Under the pieces are notes generated by a model. The model was given only the letters and a program-made list of their open reading frames with translations, made no database searches and was not told where the DNA came from. From Halisarca cf. caerulea (lineage: Eukaryota; Porifera; Demospongiae; Chondrillida; Halisarcidae), in the NCBI GenBank assembly GCA_963170055.1, contig CAUJGJ010000129.1, positions 695,701-759,700 of the forward strand: a stretch of 64,000 nt of DNA, in the 5' to 3' direction. The position numbers and the translations under genes were made by a program. Below, one piece after another: positions 56,960 to 63,196 of this stretch; positions within the stretch are counted from its first letter, which is position 1; each line of letters starts with the position of its first letter.

Positions 56960-57442
56960 ACTGTGTTTGCTTCGATGTTTTAGATCCTATGTCAGGATCC
57001 AAAGACCAAGACACCAGTATGTCACAACTCCAGGATTTAATTGACAATATTGATCTTTGGCCAGTGGCAGTTTGCAGCCCTACTGAGTTTTCCAAGGGAG
57101 GCTTGTACTATGAGGAAGTGAAGTGTCAGTTTGAAGACAAGTTTACAGATGGCATACATTTTATGCTAAAGGGGTTTCCTCAAAAAAAGTTTTGCTACAG
57201 CGGAACAAGAGACTCTATTGAGCTTTGTCTAGGGTTAACACACATTCCCATCCGTAGGCTATCAGCTGAGGAGGAGAAAGCTGCTTCTCTTGTTGCATCT
57301 GCTGTACCAGAAGAATTTACGCATAACAGCAATGTGGCAAGTTCATTTGGGTCCCTTAGTCCCAGTAAAGAATCTGAGAAGTTTCCTAAAGCATTTACTG
57401 GTAAAGGACATTCCTTGCTTGCTTCTAGTGATGATGATGAAG
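23765..57442 (+). CDS. VCPIP1: VCPIP1 deubiquitinase (VCIP135), seven exons, continues past the resolved part
   Basis: Exons: 23,765-24,665; 35,492-36,107; 36,172-36,378; 36,439-36,716 (or from 36,412); 36,880-37,070; 37,915-38,272; 56,984-57,442. Phases agree throughout and give 1,003 codons. The N-terminus has a zinc ribbon (CGKCPDPAC and CSKCYQRH). The OTU core is ADGDGHCLVHAVSR, with the catalytic Cys at residue 209 and the catalytic His in SAGRNHFVPL encoded by exon 2. A second Cys-rich stretch includes CLICDASG and KCRCGFKHFWDGKEYDNLP. Exon 6 encodes a ubiquitin-like fold (KRLRIITSDGNSKTVTLSL). Exon 7 ends with AFTGKGHSLLASS, matching the human FQGKGHSL region. VCPIP1 binds p97/VCP and removes ubiquitin during Golgi and ER reassembly. 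Introns 1 (10.8 kb) and 6 (18.7 kb) are packed with elements, while introns 2-4 are 60-165 bp. The C-terminal exons were not found in the window. Confidence 0.93.
24893..25521 (+). repeat. Repeat family B copy split by two insertions
   Basis: ATTATGGGGTATGGTAG at 24,893, then the MITE 24,910-25,368, then CTCCATAAGTATGATTGACA and the rest of the family up to TGGCACACTAGCTACAAGGT. The ISL2EU element then follows, and the family resumes at 29,533 with TTCTTAAAGAAATTTG. Confidence 0.75.
24910..25368. mobile_element. Pogo/Tigger-type MITE, 459 bp
   Basis: The left end TACAGTGGAAAGTCGATTAT and the inverted right end ATAATCGACATTCCACTGTA form terminal inverted repeats with CGAT-ATCCGAAC inner words typical of Tigger/pogo. 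The TA at both ends is the target duplication: removing the element restores GGTAG-TA-CTCC as found in other family B copies. Confidence 0.85.
25522..25800. repeat. Left terminal inverted repeat of the ISL2EU element
   Basis: Mirrored at 29,255-29,532 with scattered differences. It includes a CGATTTTTGCAGCGTGAGAA block matched inverted near 29,250-29,275. Confidence 0.8.
26034..27440 (+). pseudogene. SWIM zinc finger and YqaJ-type exonuclease of the ISL2EU element
   Basis: The first part (26,034-26,471) ends with a SWIM-like CHCPDGKTQSCVHIAALLL motif (C-x-C...C-x-H), then a TAA. The second part (from 26,503) covers a YqaJ domain: SWGIQHESDAINMLE, LGASPDGIIHGEDSGVKLVE, VKCPF, and, past a TGA at 27,211, HRNYYQVTGQLGITG. 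D, E and K of the nuclease core (PDG, VEVK) are still present. A frameshift or stop between the SWIM and YqaJ parts and the TGA after PFKH make it a pseudogene. YqaJ enzymes are lambda-type 5'-3' exonucleases. In the element it may process ends, but this is inference. Confidence 0.8.
27723..28856 (-). pseudogene. DDE transposase of the ISL2EU element
   Basis: Frame one (28,856-28,209) starts MAGSSRVDPNRIPVLFKR and has a coiled coil (LQKEIQVLQRSVAQLTQDI) and a helical region (FYTELSHAQLSTLLVWLAPV). After a frameshift near 28,240 comes the nuclease: VGIIDGTEIFIERPSN (first Asp), SIDPFTGVFTYISAGFSG, then a break near 28,010 and HILADRGFTVCDLL (second Asp) and IANVYIKVENAIKRLKVLKF (Glu). This layout is the DDE_Tnp_4/IS5-like type. 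At least two frameshifts are present. Confidence 0.8.
29690..30204. repeat. Foldback repeat family A, near-perfect inverted repeat
   Basis: The arms of about 230 bp (29,690-29,925 and 29,937-30,165) are almost identical by eye and separated by about 12-20 bp (GTGCAGCACATTATACAGTA region). The outer right arm adds CATCCTTGTACCATTTTTAA and ends GGTTTTTATACACCC. It lies in intron 1 of VCPIP1. Confidence 0.9.
30240..30610 (+). repeat. Repeat family C copy
   Basis: GAGAAGGAACACGATCAAAT, GTCGACGATCAT, CTAGTCTCGCGTAG, AAAATGGCTGATCCGGCGAA and AAAGATGAGACCTCTGGACC match 34,562-34,960 in inverted orientation and the same order. It directly follows a family A unit, as the 34.9-kb copy does. Confidence 0.75.
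30640..30915 (-). repeat. Repeat family B copy, inverted
   Basis: Read on the minus strand it starts TATGGAGTACGGTAGTACTT, continues with GATTGACACGG, ACATGGCCGCCATACATTAG, TTTTGACACACTAGGTATAA and TTTCTTTAAAGAACTTTGC. This is the same order as the copy at 16,525. Confidence 0.75.
30928..31248. repeat. Foldback repeat family A copy
   Basis: A short left arm (30,928-30,955), a centre with GTGCTGCACATGCGGGATG, and a full right arm to CCATTTTAAAATGG. It is the second family A unit within 1.6 kb. Confidence 0.85.
31249..32484. other. VCPIP1 intron 1 filler
   Basis: No gene seen. It contains (TA)n at 32,146-32,168, a terminal fragment of the pogo-type element (32,178-32,340, start CAGTTGACTCTCATTAGTAA) that matches the inverted right end of the 39,558-43,206 element, and (GT)n at 32,379-32,413. 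Confidence 0.55.
32485..33679. mobile_element. Tc1/mariner-derived MITE with internal duplication and a nested insertion
   Basis: Left end TACGGTACTTCCCATAGTAA, right end TTGCTATGGGAAGT interrupted by the element at 33,239-33,668 and completed by ACTGTA. The inside, on the minus strand, keeps a piece of the transposase region of the 45,558-52,168 element (ATTGACAGTGAGATAGCTAA). A segment of about 118 bp is tandemly duplicated (32,690-32,805 and 32,806-32,905). It is therefore a deletion derivative of that element. Confidence 0.85.
33239..33668. mobile_element. Inverted-repeat element with 5-bp target duplication, copy 1
   Basis: It starts CAGGGTTTCATTTAGGGG and ends CTAAATGAAACCCTG, with GAAGT duplicated on both sides (33,234-33,238 and 33,669-33,673). 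It contains G- and C-runs near both ends. CAGGG termini suggest a hAT-related element, although classic hAT elements make 8-bp duplications. Confidence 0.85.
33680..33758. repeat. (TG)n microsatellite
   Basis: About 75 bp of TG with one TATG break, passing into a CG alternation. It lies just past the right end of the Tc1-type MITE. Confidence 0.95.
33835..34080. repeat. Hairpin-ended interspersed repeat, two ends
   Basis: ACATAAGGGTTGCACCCGTG at 33,840 (degenerate) and ATATAAGGGTTGCACCTGCC at 34,007, the latter followed by a strong hairpin at 34,034-34,074: ACTAGGGGTGAAGGCGGC, loop CTTCA, then the complementary arm ending CTAGT. The same end is found inverted at 62,755-62,825. Confidence 0.7.
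34090..34269. mobile_element. Pogo-type MITE, 180 bp, copy 1
   Basis: Ends are TACAGTCAAACCTCGTTAGT and ACTAACGAGGTTCTATTGTA. A second copy in opposite orientation lies at 52,559-52,738. The TA at both ends fits a TA target. Confidence 0.85.
34379..34558 (-). other. Repeated small open frame, copy 1
   Basis: 59 codons starting MAALPHKGNLCDTLLRWGGY and ending LELQEDFVNRQIQLH. It aligns without indels with the frame at 56,640 (28 of 59 identical by eye). I do not know its function. It forms the end of a family C repeat. Confidence 0.5.
34559..34964 (-). repeat. Repeat family C copy, inverted relative to 30,240
   Basis: The minus strand reads CTAGTCTCGCATAGCCATTC, AAAATGGCTGATCCAGCAAA and AAGATGAGACCTCTGAACC, in the same order as the 30,240 copy. 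It is joined to a family A unit at 34,965. Confidence 0.75.
34965..35316. repeat. Foldback repeat family A copy
   Basis: A short left arm to 35,035, a centre with CTAGCATAAACATGTGTGAG, and a full right arm ending CCATTTTTAATGGTTTTTGT. It lies about 180 bp before exon 2 of VCPIP1. Confidence 0.85.
37142..37560. repeat. (CT)n tract and fragments of families A and B in VCPIP1 intron 5
   Basis: (CT)n at 37,185-37,222, a family A fragment at 37,293-37,350 (GCAGGATGTAAGAATTTGCA, CAGTCCAGCCAAACTCTGTC) and a family B start at 37,376 (TTATGGAGTGCAAGTAGTAC). A one-sided Tc1-type end (GGTACTTTCCATAGAAATTT) follows at 37,566. Confidence 0.7.
38472..39268. mobile_element. Inverted-repeat element with repeated GTAATTYGAYC motifs, copy 1
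   Basis: Ends TACGGTAGACGTCAAAAAAA and TTTTTTTTGGCGCCTACCGTA (last 21 bases shown in part) are inverted repeats, flanked by TA on both sides (TATACGG, CCGTATA). Inside are about nine copies of a GTAATT(T/C)GA(T/C)C-like word, for example near 38,590, 38,631, 38,750, 38,901, 39,041, 39,113, 39,154 and 39,211. No coding capacity. The second copy is at 53,124-53,906. Confidence 0.85.
40658..40960 (+). repeat. 303-bp direct repeat, unit 1
   Basis: Starts TTGGAATGATATGTAATGTC and ends GAATACCTTATGCAGT. It is repeated at 41,761-42,063 at identical length with only a few substitutions. Confidence 0.95.
41298..42431. mobile_element. Tc1/mariner-type MITE with minisatellite-like inner repeats
   Basis: Left end TACGGTACTTCTCATAGATA, right end TTTCTATGAGAAGTACCGTA. 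The termini resemble those of the Tc1 elements at 32,485 and 45,558. Inside are repeated words such as AGTTCGCTTGAAACTT and the second unit of the 303-bp repeat. Confidence 0.8.
41761..42063 (+). repeat. 303-bp direct repeat, unit 2
   Basis: Second unit, inside the Tc1-type MITE, whereas unit 1 lies outside it. A further copy of its first 37 bp follows at 42,097. Confidence 0.95.
42755..42985 (+). pseudogene. Remnant of a pogo-type transposase DNA-binding domain
   Basis: Reads KMKIADSFNMPNSTLFAI, then AFEQSKFEAQRKRLCA, then LKWINQAKSFNMPP across a frameshift. This pattern (Psq-type helix-turn-helix then CENPB-type helix-turn-helix) is that of pogo/Tigger/CENP-B proteins. It supports the pogo assignment of the surrounding element. 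Confidence 0.7.
44044..44687. mobile_element. Pogo-type MITE, about 640 bp
   Basis: Ends ACAGTGGAACCCACTTAACA and TGTTAAGTGGGTTCCACTGT are perfect inverted repeats over about 20 bp. An inner CACGAA/TTCGTG continues them. An open frame of 99 codons (44,201-44,500) has no recognisable domain. Confidence 0.85.
45303..45402. repeat. Inverted repeat with 38-40-bp arms
   Basis: TACTACACGCCTATCTCTCG and CGCATTTACTGCTC on the left, GAGCAGTAAATGCAATACTC and GGGTGTGTAGTA on the right, around a 15-bp loop. It could be a miniature foldback element. Confidence 0.8.
45589..46143. mobile_element. TTAA-flanked inverted-repeat element, 555 bp
   Basis: Perfect 10-bp ends AGGTCCACTG and CAGTGGACCT, each next to TTAA. 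It interrupts the left arm of the Tc1-type element. TTAA targets are used by piggyBac and Kolobok groups. No coding capacity of its own is seen. Confidence 0.8.
46320..47300 (+). pseudogene. Tc1/mariner (IS630-like) transposase, inactivated
   Basis: Helix-turn-helix part: IRKGKSFSQIINLLASEGHQ, then after a frameshift LTRKAGTGRKPIKTHAILDF and DLKSKVEEQGLMASIGSVHH. DDE part: DRIFTEGTMVQLEYHRR, where the first catalytic FTDE is altered, then (frameshifts) RLIQDNDPKHCSRVAQVF with its Asp, and PDLHPIENMWHELKE with its Glu. The tail DAIKSFWETADVAKCQRYM is also typical. Several frameshifts show it is dead. Confidence 0.85.
47473..48440 (+). pseudogene. Harbinger transposase
   Basis: The first frame (47,473-48,003) covers the N-terminal region (LTTEECKSLFRFEKHDLHQL, LCILLRRLAYPNRLKDSESL). 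After a -1-type shift near 47,975 the nuclease follows: NVWRFIDGTAMAIPRP (first Asp), GHKRMHALKFQSVMTPFG, LLEGRRHDVAMLKESGLL, VLYGDPAYPNRP (second Asp), and after another shift near 48,310 ARVCMEWGFGNIVRLWAFID (Glu). All three acidic residues are still visible. With two frameshifts in about 970 bp this copy is fairly young but inactive as read. Confidence 0.85.
48779..49393 (-). pseudogene. Harbinger Myb/SANT-like DNA-binding protein
   Basis: N-terminal Ser/Thr-rich stretch, then VHFQAADDLLLLREVVLFEH and ICWEDIASALQAEFPQKFGK, the Myb-like fold of Harbinger accessory proteins that recruit the transposase. A TGA follows (KITA-stop). Downstream in frame are LMDSFVKSGAKQRKQSGTEE and a Lys/Glu-rich coil. 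One stop codon breaks an otherwise open frame. Confidence 0.8.
49652..50173. mobile_element. Possible hAT-type MITE
   Basis: CAGGCCCGTAGGAAGCTCTC at 49,652 is a common type of hAT end. A degenerate partner (TTCCTACAACCTTG) ends near 50,173. The pairing is uncertain. Confidence 0.3.
50239..51850 (-). pseudogene. Broken BEN-domain protein gene
   Basis: Upstream exon (about 51,850-51,665): SIVWVYWLEENTVTTVTRDE and SCTVRRKGTTYKGRIVAGM, ending at a good donor (GGTAAGTT). Such a small Tudor/SH3-like stretch precedes BEN domains in many invertebrate proteins. Then comes a Pro/Ser/Thr repeat region (51,250-50,930), a helical stretch (SFGALMALLIRINEDQKNFM), a Gln-rich linker, and a BEN-like domain read in three frames: VEVALQKYSAWCIESKLSAL, EVLLSDNVMKRCTM and LPHQVLQRLKMTHFEAFPVY, ending AAALDALGQICKRL. 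The domain is assigned by pattern (final WxxAxxAxGQxCKRL helix). BEN domains bind DNA and repress transcription. The two frameshifts suggest a pseudogene unless splicing skips them. Confidence 0.5.
50940..51210. repeat. Minisatellite with units of about 27-30 bp
   Basis: Plus-strand units resemble GGGGAGTGGTTGGGTTGGGG with variable ends. On the minus strand it codes for Pro-rich repeats (PNHSPVPTPQ-like) in more than one frame. Confidence 0.8.
52510..52553. repeat. (TA)n microsatellite
   Basis: About 42 bp of TA just before the MITE at 52,559. Confidence 0.95.
52559..52738. mobile_element. Pogo-type MITE, 180 bp, copy 2
   Basis: Inverted copy of the element at 34,090-34,269: CAGTAGAACCTCGTTAGTAA on the left, CTAACGAGGTTTGACTGTA on the right, with the same inner words (TATAACCCACAATACTAATC). 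Confidence 0.9.
52765..52953. mobile_element. Pogo-type MITE, 189 bp, second subfamily
   Basis: Ends TACAGTGAAACCTCTATTAA and TTATGGAGGTTTCACTGTA with AAGGACACC/GGTGTCC inner extensions. TA target on both sides. Confidence 0.9.
53124..53906. mobile_element. Element with repeated GTAATTYGAYC motifs, copy 2
   Basis: Direct-orientation relative of 38,472-39,268 over its whole length (for example AATCCAATCAGCAGATCTAG, ATTCACTTCAGTTTAGTTTG in both). The left end is TACGGTAGACATCAAAAAAG; the right end is degraded (TTGTTGCCTACCGAAC). The spaced motifs are largely conserved. Confidence 0.9.
53907..55046. other. VCPIP1 intron 6 filler, no gene seen
   Basis: I see no coding homology or clear inverted-repeat element here. 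Confidence 0.5.
55047..55145. repeat. (TA)n tract followed by a GC-rich hairpin
   Basis: (TA)n at 55,047-55,104, then AGCAGGTAAGCCCGC, loop ATTCG, GCGGGCTCACCTGCT: a 15-bp stem with one mismatch. The start ACTAGC next to TA repeats resembles the terminus of an interspersed repeat. Confidence 0.75.
55661..56115. repeat. (TG)n-rich microsatellite and minisatellite
   Basis: Long TG tracts with CATG and GGGAGAGAGAATG interruptions. A unit of about 85 bp containing GGGAGAGAGAATGCATGTGT is repeated at 55,706 and 55,776. Open frames here are artefacts. Confidence 0.95.
56640..56821 (+). other. Repeated small open frame, copy 2
   Basis: Starts MASFSHGENSCGALLGWGES and continues LELREEFAKRQIHLD before running into (TA)n. 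It matches the frame at 34,558-34,379 without indels. It lies 160 bp upstream of VCPIP1 exon 7 but is not in its reading phase by homology. Confidence 0.5.
56822..56955. repeat. (TA)n microsatellite with ATTATACATTG interruptions
   Basis: About 130 bp, ending 28 bp before the acceptor of VCPIP1 exon 7. Confidence 0.95.
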
Positions 57443-57461
57443 GTGAGTGATTGGCAGTAGT

Positions 57462-58448
57462 CAGGGCTTTATCTGGGGTCAATTTTTTTTGGGGGGGGGG
57501 ACCTACACATCTGTTTATGTGTACATGCGCGTTGCGGCGCGGTGCAAGCATGATGTGGTGTATTCAATGATATTAAAAACCACACTCATGCATGCAGCAT
57601 GCATATCAGGTTTTCTTTCAAAATAATGATGAAGATGAAGCAATGGCAAAGTATAGTGATGTACGTAATGGGGGGCAGATATACATGTGGAATGATAGTG
57701 GTCTAAGCTAGGGGGGTCTGGGGGTACAGTGAATTCTCGTTAATCCACCACAATTCGTTTTGAAGAATATCGGTGGATTAAGGAGTTTGGCGGATCATCC
57801 AAATCAATTTGCAGTCTTTTGTAAAAATTCATACACAAAATTGATGGCGGATAAAAGGGTTTGGCAGATAAAGCGGTGGCAGATTAACGAGAATTCACTG
57901 TATGCTCCCACAGGAAACTTTTTAGTTTTCATGCCTCAGAAGGTAATAAATGAGGCTGTTTTACGCCACTCAAGCTGTTTCTGAATGCAGTCCACAGATT
58001 GGTCTGTTGCAACTGTGCATGTGTGTTATAGCTAGGATAAGATTTCAAGGGAAAGATACCCCCTGCACCCCCTTTCCTCTAAATGAAACCCTGAACATGT
58101 GCAAGCATATGATTTATTCATGTACCTATACATGAATAAATCCTTGCACGAATGCTTATGCCATGCTGTTTGGAACAAAGCTAAACCACGTGCAATTTAC
58201 ATTAGAACTCCTAAATTTTGACACATGTATTCATTGACAATGTAACTGCTAAATAAACATACTTACCAATGGATTCAAGATTGAATAATACAAGCTAGTA
58301 ATGATATAAACATTTTTGGCAAATTTTACCCTTTATTTATAAATGGATTCATGATCAATTCATGACAGTGTTCCTTCACAAAAATTAAGCCTGCATTTTT
58401 TTATTTCGGGGGGGGGGCTTCACAGGTCCCCCCCAGATAAAACCCTGG
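57462..58448. mobile_element. Inverted-repeat element with 5-bp target duplication, copy 2
   Basis: Starts CAGGGCTTTATCTGGGG and ends CCCCAGATAAAACCCTG, flanked by GTAGT on both sides (57,457-57,461 and 58,449-58,453). It carries G-runs near both ends and a nested MITE (57,725-57,902). Another CTAAATGAAACCCTG end lies inside at 58,075-58,090, so it may be composite. Confidence 0.85.
57725..57902. mobile_element. Pogo-type MITE, 178 bp, third subfamily
   Basis: Ends TACAGTGAATTCTCGTTAAT and ATTAACGAGAATTCACTGTA are perfect inverted repeats with TA targets. Confidence 0.9.
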
Positions 58449-58453
58449 TAGTG

Positions 58454-60067
58454 ATCAAAAATTTCTTTCAGTTTGCTAGAGATTGTTTGTACGTTTACTA
58501 CGCATATGAAACAGTGTGTTTAAGCAGGATCGCATACCTTGATGTCGCCGATTGGTGTTCAACTTTCTTTGTATCAAATGCTTGATTTTCAGCATTTCTT
58601 TTCTTTCTGTTGCCAAAGGCTTACGAATGTCTCTGGCGAACTTGTTTTGCTATCATATTGATCATTTGCATGTCTATCAGCTTCAAGGCTTTGAATCAAC
58701 ATCACTTGTGTTGATATGTACATTTTCCAACGTCATCGGAAAGACGTTCAATGAAGTATTGAAAACAGCTGCTATTTGATGACGTTGATAACAAGCGGCC
58801 GCTCACAATCTAAAAAAACAACAGGCAGTTATAAACACCTTGTGTTATTTTTTTTGTAGACAAATGTTACTAACTGAAATATGTAACTGAAAAATGTTAG
58901 CAATTTCCTTAACCTTCATTGTGGATGAGACACTATAGTGGCTCATGTGTGACCAATCCGTGTTGCGGGCTAATGGTGAAATTGCGTAAAGTGGAGAAGC
59001 CACTATTTTCAAAGCAAATTCAATTGCTTTCGGCACAACTAACACTTATAAAGCTAGCCAAGCTTCAATAAATACTTAACTAAAAGAAATTTCCACACAC
59101 TAACTTGGAATAGATCGAAATTTAAGGGTATAAAAGTTCCGACGACTGGTGAAAATACTCACTGTCCAAGCAGCTTACTTTCACCACAGAAACCTTCCAG
59201 AAGTAGCACAAATCCACTGTGGGGTACCAAGCAGACCCTAAATGAGTAGTTCTTCCAATATCAACTGAAGGTAAAGCCATGGCATTTAAGGAAGCGAGTA
59301 AGGAAACTTTGGTGCGAGTTCCGTCGAACAATAAAATTTCTTCCTCATTTTTAGCATCATTTTGAAGGATTTCTCTTCAGAGGATATGAAAAAGATATAG
59401 TTGCAAGCAGTAGCAAGATGCCGGAGCTTGTCACTCTTCGTTCTCGCCAAGAACCTCATTTCACGAAACTAATTCCTCATAAAGCATTGCATAATTCTGC
59501 ATATCATCATATAATCGTCGCATAACACAGTATTCTAGTTCTTTCTTGTACTATTTTCTATTAGTTATGGCTTTGTTGTAATCTGCACCACAGCTCTTGA
59601 ATTGCTGGCATGTGCCCTTATTACCACATGTAGTCTTCATAAAAAATTTGAACAAATTTCGGTAAGATACACTTATCTCCCACAACTACTAGTTGAGCCA
59701 CTATAATGGTTATTCCACAATGACGCGTTTTTCGCGGGCACTTATGTTCCACGATAAAGGAGTAAACAGTGGCTCCTGTTTTTGGCTGGCGATTCTCTCA
59801 AGTCCATACATGTTAATGATCCCGAAAGCAAGGGATTCTCGATTTTGTCACAGCATGTCTTTGTTTTGCCAAGATTTTCAATCTGTCAGTAGCTTCACCT
59901 TTGGTCTTAAAACAAGATTGTGCATTTCAAATATGAAGCTACCACTCACTATGTTGCCACTGGTAACTTTTGAGAGATTGAAGTTAGAGTAAACCACAGA
60001 TTTAGGAACTGTGAAGTTTAGTTGTAAACAAATACGCATTATATTGTGATAATATTTTGTCATAATC
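58454..60067. other. Region without a supported gene
   Basis: No homology seen. The remaining VCPIP1 exons might be here or beyond, but none could be recognised. Weakly inverted GAGCCACTATA words at 58,935 and 59,695 may mark another old element. Confidence 0.4.
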
Positions 60068-61990
60068 TACAGTACGGTTCATGGAAAAGTGAACGATTTT
60101 AACTTTTCACATTTAACTTTTTTTGGGTAAAAGTTAACAGAATAGCACTGAAAGTTAACTGTTAACCGTTAACTGCTAAGAATATTCCAACGTCAGTAAC
60201 TATGAATATTGCTATGTCATAGCTATATGACGTAGTATTATTCTTACGCGATAAGTCATCAAAGGTGTCTTTTCAGCCTAGCTGTGAGCGAAAGTGTTGT
60301 TTCTCGCTGAAAGTTTGACTTTTTTCCAGTTCTTGTGATTTTGATTCGTTTTTGTGATGGATATGATTCTCATCCGCTATGAAGACGACTATAATCGTTC
60401 CGTGTTCCCTGTATTTCTTCACCGTCAGCCACACAGCCCTTTTAGATGCTTAAAGCCCTTCTTCTTGTAAAGCGCTGACCACGTTGTTGTAAGAAAACTT
60501 GTGTTCCAAATACAAGTGAATGATATGTTGCTTGCAATACGCTGATAAAACCATCGCTGAAAGCCTACAACGCATGTGGGACATGTCCATTCGCACTTGA
60601 ATGGCTTCCGAAAGTCGGCGATTTTGTTGCTAACAAATTCGCTTTTTCTCTCTTATGCGTATCAGAAATGGCAAGCAACCACATTTAGACTGTATGAACA
60701 CATTCAAGCTACACATTTAACTATTTTTCAACCAAATTTTCCGTCAATTGTTCGAATACTCGCCGCTTTTCCGAGCAGCTGTATTTAGCAGTTATTCCTC
60801 TCAAGTAAATCCAATCTTAGGCCTATAGACACAGAATATGGACTAAACTGTCCCTAATAAGGCTACCCAATATTCTACCGATGGGGATTTTGTTTACTGG
60901 AATATTTTACAAGATAATCAACAAATACTAAAAATGTACTAAAATAACCAGCAATAACTCTTTGGAAACTCGCGGTATCAAAATCCCCATCGGTGAAAAG
61001 TTGAAGCATTCGATATAGATTACAGTAAAACACTCAGAAGCTTCCTACGTTGATCCGCTGATTTACTTGACGACATGGCATTTTGCAAGAAGGATTCGCT
61101 TAGCTAAGGGCCGATTATCACATGACGGTCATGTGACATGAGCTGTGACGTAATCGCATATTGCCCTTACCGAAGTGTTTGAAGAGTTTGATCTCTGCAA
61201 TGATCGATGCGTCGCAAGCGAGAGGAACTCAGTGGAGGAAGAACATTAGGCAAAAAAGACAAACGGTTTAACGAAGTATAATATCGGCGGTTTAAGAGAA
61301 GCGAACTGGATATTCAGCGCCCGATCGATGACATCGAAGAACAAGGTGCGTAATCTTTGTTTGATCTTGAATTCAAATAGAAAAGTCGGTTTACTAACTT
61401 GAGTTCCTTATAAAAGAACGATTGATCTATGTTTGAGCCTTCAAAACGCGCTTTAAGCCTATCATCAACTGCAAAATAGCAGGGCGATTTCGCTGTGAAT
61501 TACGTATATAAGTTTTGCAGTTCACAATACCTACTATCGATCGTGAGTATGATCTTCCAAGCTCCCTTACACAACAATATGTACGTAACATTAACTTTTG
61601 ATGAATAAAGGCTTTCATATGTCGAGCAGCGCAATCGCCCTTGCTTCTTCACTAAGACTATACGTCAAGAAATGTCACGCGCATATCACATGATCGAAGC
61701 CTTACACACGCCCAAATTCCAGCCTATTAACACAATAGTGGGACTTTGGACATGTCCCACATGCGAAGACAAAACACTTCGATACCAATACCTGTTACTA
61801 AAACTGAATGCGGCAAGATTAAAATTTCTTTTCATGCGTCATCAGCATGTTACCATTACGTAACAGTTAAAAGTTAACAGTTAACAGTTAAGCGTTGACT
61901 GTTAACCTGTAACCTTTTCCAGCTATAAATTAACGCAAAAGTGGTAAATTTTAACTGGTTAACGTTTACGTTTCCACGAACCGTACTGTA
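60068..61990. mobile_element. Inverted-repeat element with GTTAAC-rich ends, split by a nested element
   Basis: Left end TACAGTACGGTTCATGGAAA, right end TTTCCACGAACCGTACTGTA, with TA on both sides. Both subterminal regions are rich in GTTAAC/AGTTAAC words. The element at 60,571-61,765 sits inside. Confidence 0.85.
60571..61765. mobile_element. GGACATGTCC-ended element, copy 2, about 1.2 kb
   Basis: Left end CGCATGTGGGACATGTCC, right end GGACATGTCCCACATGCG, perfect over 18 bp. Co-linear with copy 1 (39,491-44,958) after its insertions are removed. No transposase is recognisable. Confidence 0.9.
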
Positions 61991-62754
61991 TATGGTGATA
62001 TGCTAAGAAGAAAAAGATGCTTTGTGTTGACCCTTTTTAACTGGGACTGTCAATTTTTGTAAAGAAATAACACCTACAAGTGTCTTGCCAAAACCATGCT
62101 GAACAGCCATTTTGTTTATATCAGCTCCACATATCGAGTACTATTAACTCCATGGTATTGGGTTGTTACGTCTTACCAAGTATGGAGAACACTGTATGAT
62201 AAGTGGTTTATTCTAGCTACATGGTGCTCACTGCATGCAAGCAGGCATAGTCACTGAGAAAAATCACAGGGAAAAACAGCACATGTTTTGTTGTCATACG
62301 TAGCTCTGCTAGCAATAGTTAATCACGTCTTATCACTTTTACCTATTTTTGTACTTGTACTTTTTCTACTTCAGAGTCACAAGAAAAGAAATGACTTTGT
62401 CTCGTATGCATCTGTGGTGTATTTCTATTTTCCACTGTAGATTTAGTTTTTCCAACTACTGTATAACGGTGCATGTGCATAGTGCTTGTGTATGCTTATA
62501 TTGATGTTCTCGTATGAGGACACTATATTATCACAAAATAGATAGTTAAAGTTAATTTTGTTTCATTATGTATTTAAATTGCTAAAATTTGTCATACCAG
62601 TAGAAAAGATGTTTGGGTGTGTGTGTGCTACTGATTGTTTTATTACATTGAATTAAAGCTTTGTATTTACAATTATCTTTCAATATTGTGAAGATTCAAA
62701 TATTACAATGCAATGTCATAATGACATCTCTAATTTGCTCTCTACATTATTATT

Positions 62755-62825
62755 ACTAAGGGAAAGGGTGGCCAAAGGCCACCTTCACTCCTAGTTCGGG
62801 TAGCAGGTGCAACCCTTGTATCAGT
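62755..62825 (-). repeat. Hairpin-ended interspersed repeat, end 3
   Basis: On the minus strand: ATACAAGGGTTGCACCTGCT, then a hairpin with ACTAGGAGTGAAGGTGGCC and its partner, ending in TTAGTAATAATAATG. It matches the end at 34,007-34,080. Confidence 0.75.
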
Positions 62826-62921
62826 GAATAGGTTAATTGTATTGAGTGATTTTGTCCATTTGAGTGTATAATTTCTATATCAAGAGTAAGCTAATACTGT
62901 GACAGTTGTTGCATATGCATC

Positions 62922-63196
62922 AAAATTCAAGAACAGCATGAAATTGCAAGGATTGCGAATAACTAAAAAAAGAAGTTAGCTAATTTTTACTTTTTACACA
63001 ACATTTATTTGAGAAAGCAGTGCAGTTATGAGTTTGATGACTTTGTTAATGTTTGAAACATGACCTATAAATTCAAGAACAGCATGAAATTGCAAGAATT
63101 GCAAATTACTAAGAAATGAAATTAGCTAATTATTATTTCTTACACACAATATTTATTTGAGAAAGCAGCACAGTTATAAGTTTAATAACTTTGTTA
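62922..63196 (+). repeat. Tandem duplication of about 145 bp
   Basis: AATTCAAGAACAGCATGAAA and TATTTGAGAAAGCAG occur twice in the same order, about 147 bp apart. Confidence 0.9.

Noticed and set aside
58454..63190. Remaining C-terminal exons of VCPIP1
   Set aside because: No frame resembles the conserved C-terminal region; none can be supported in this window.
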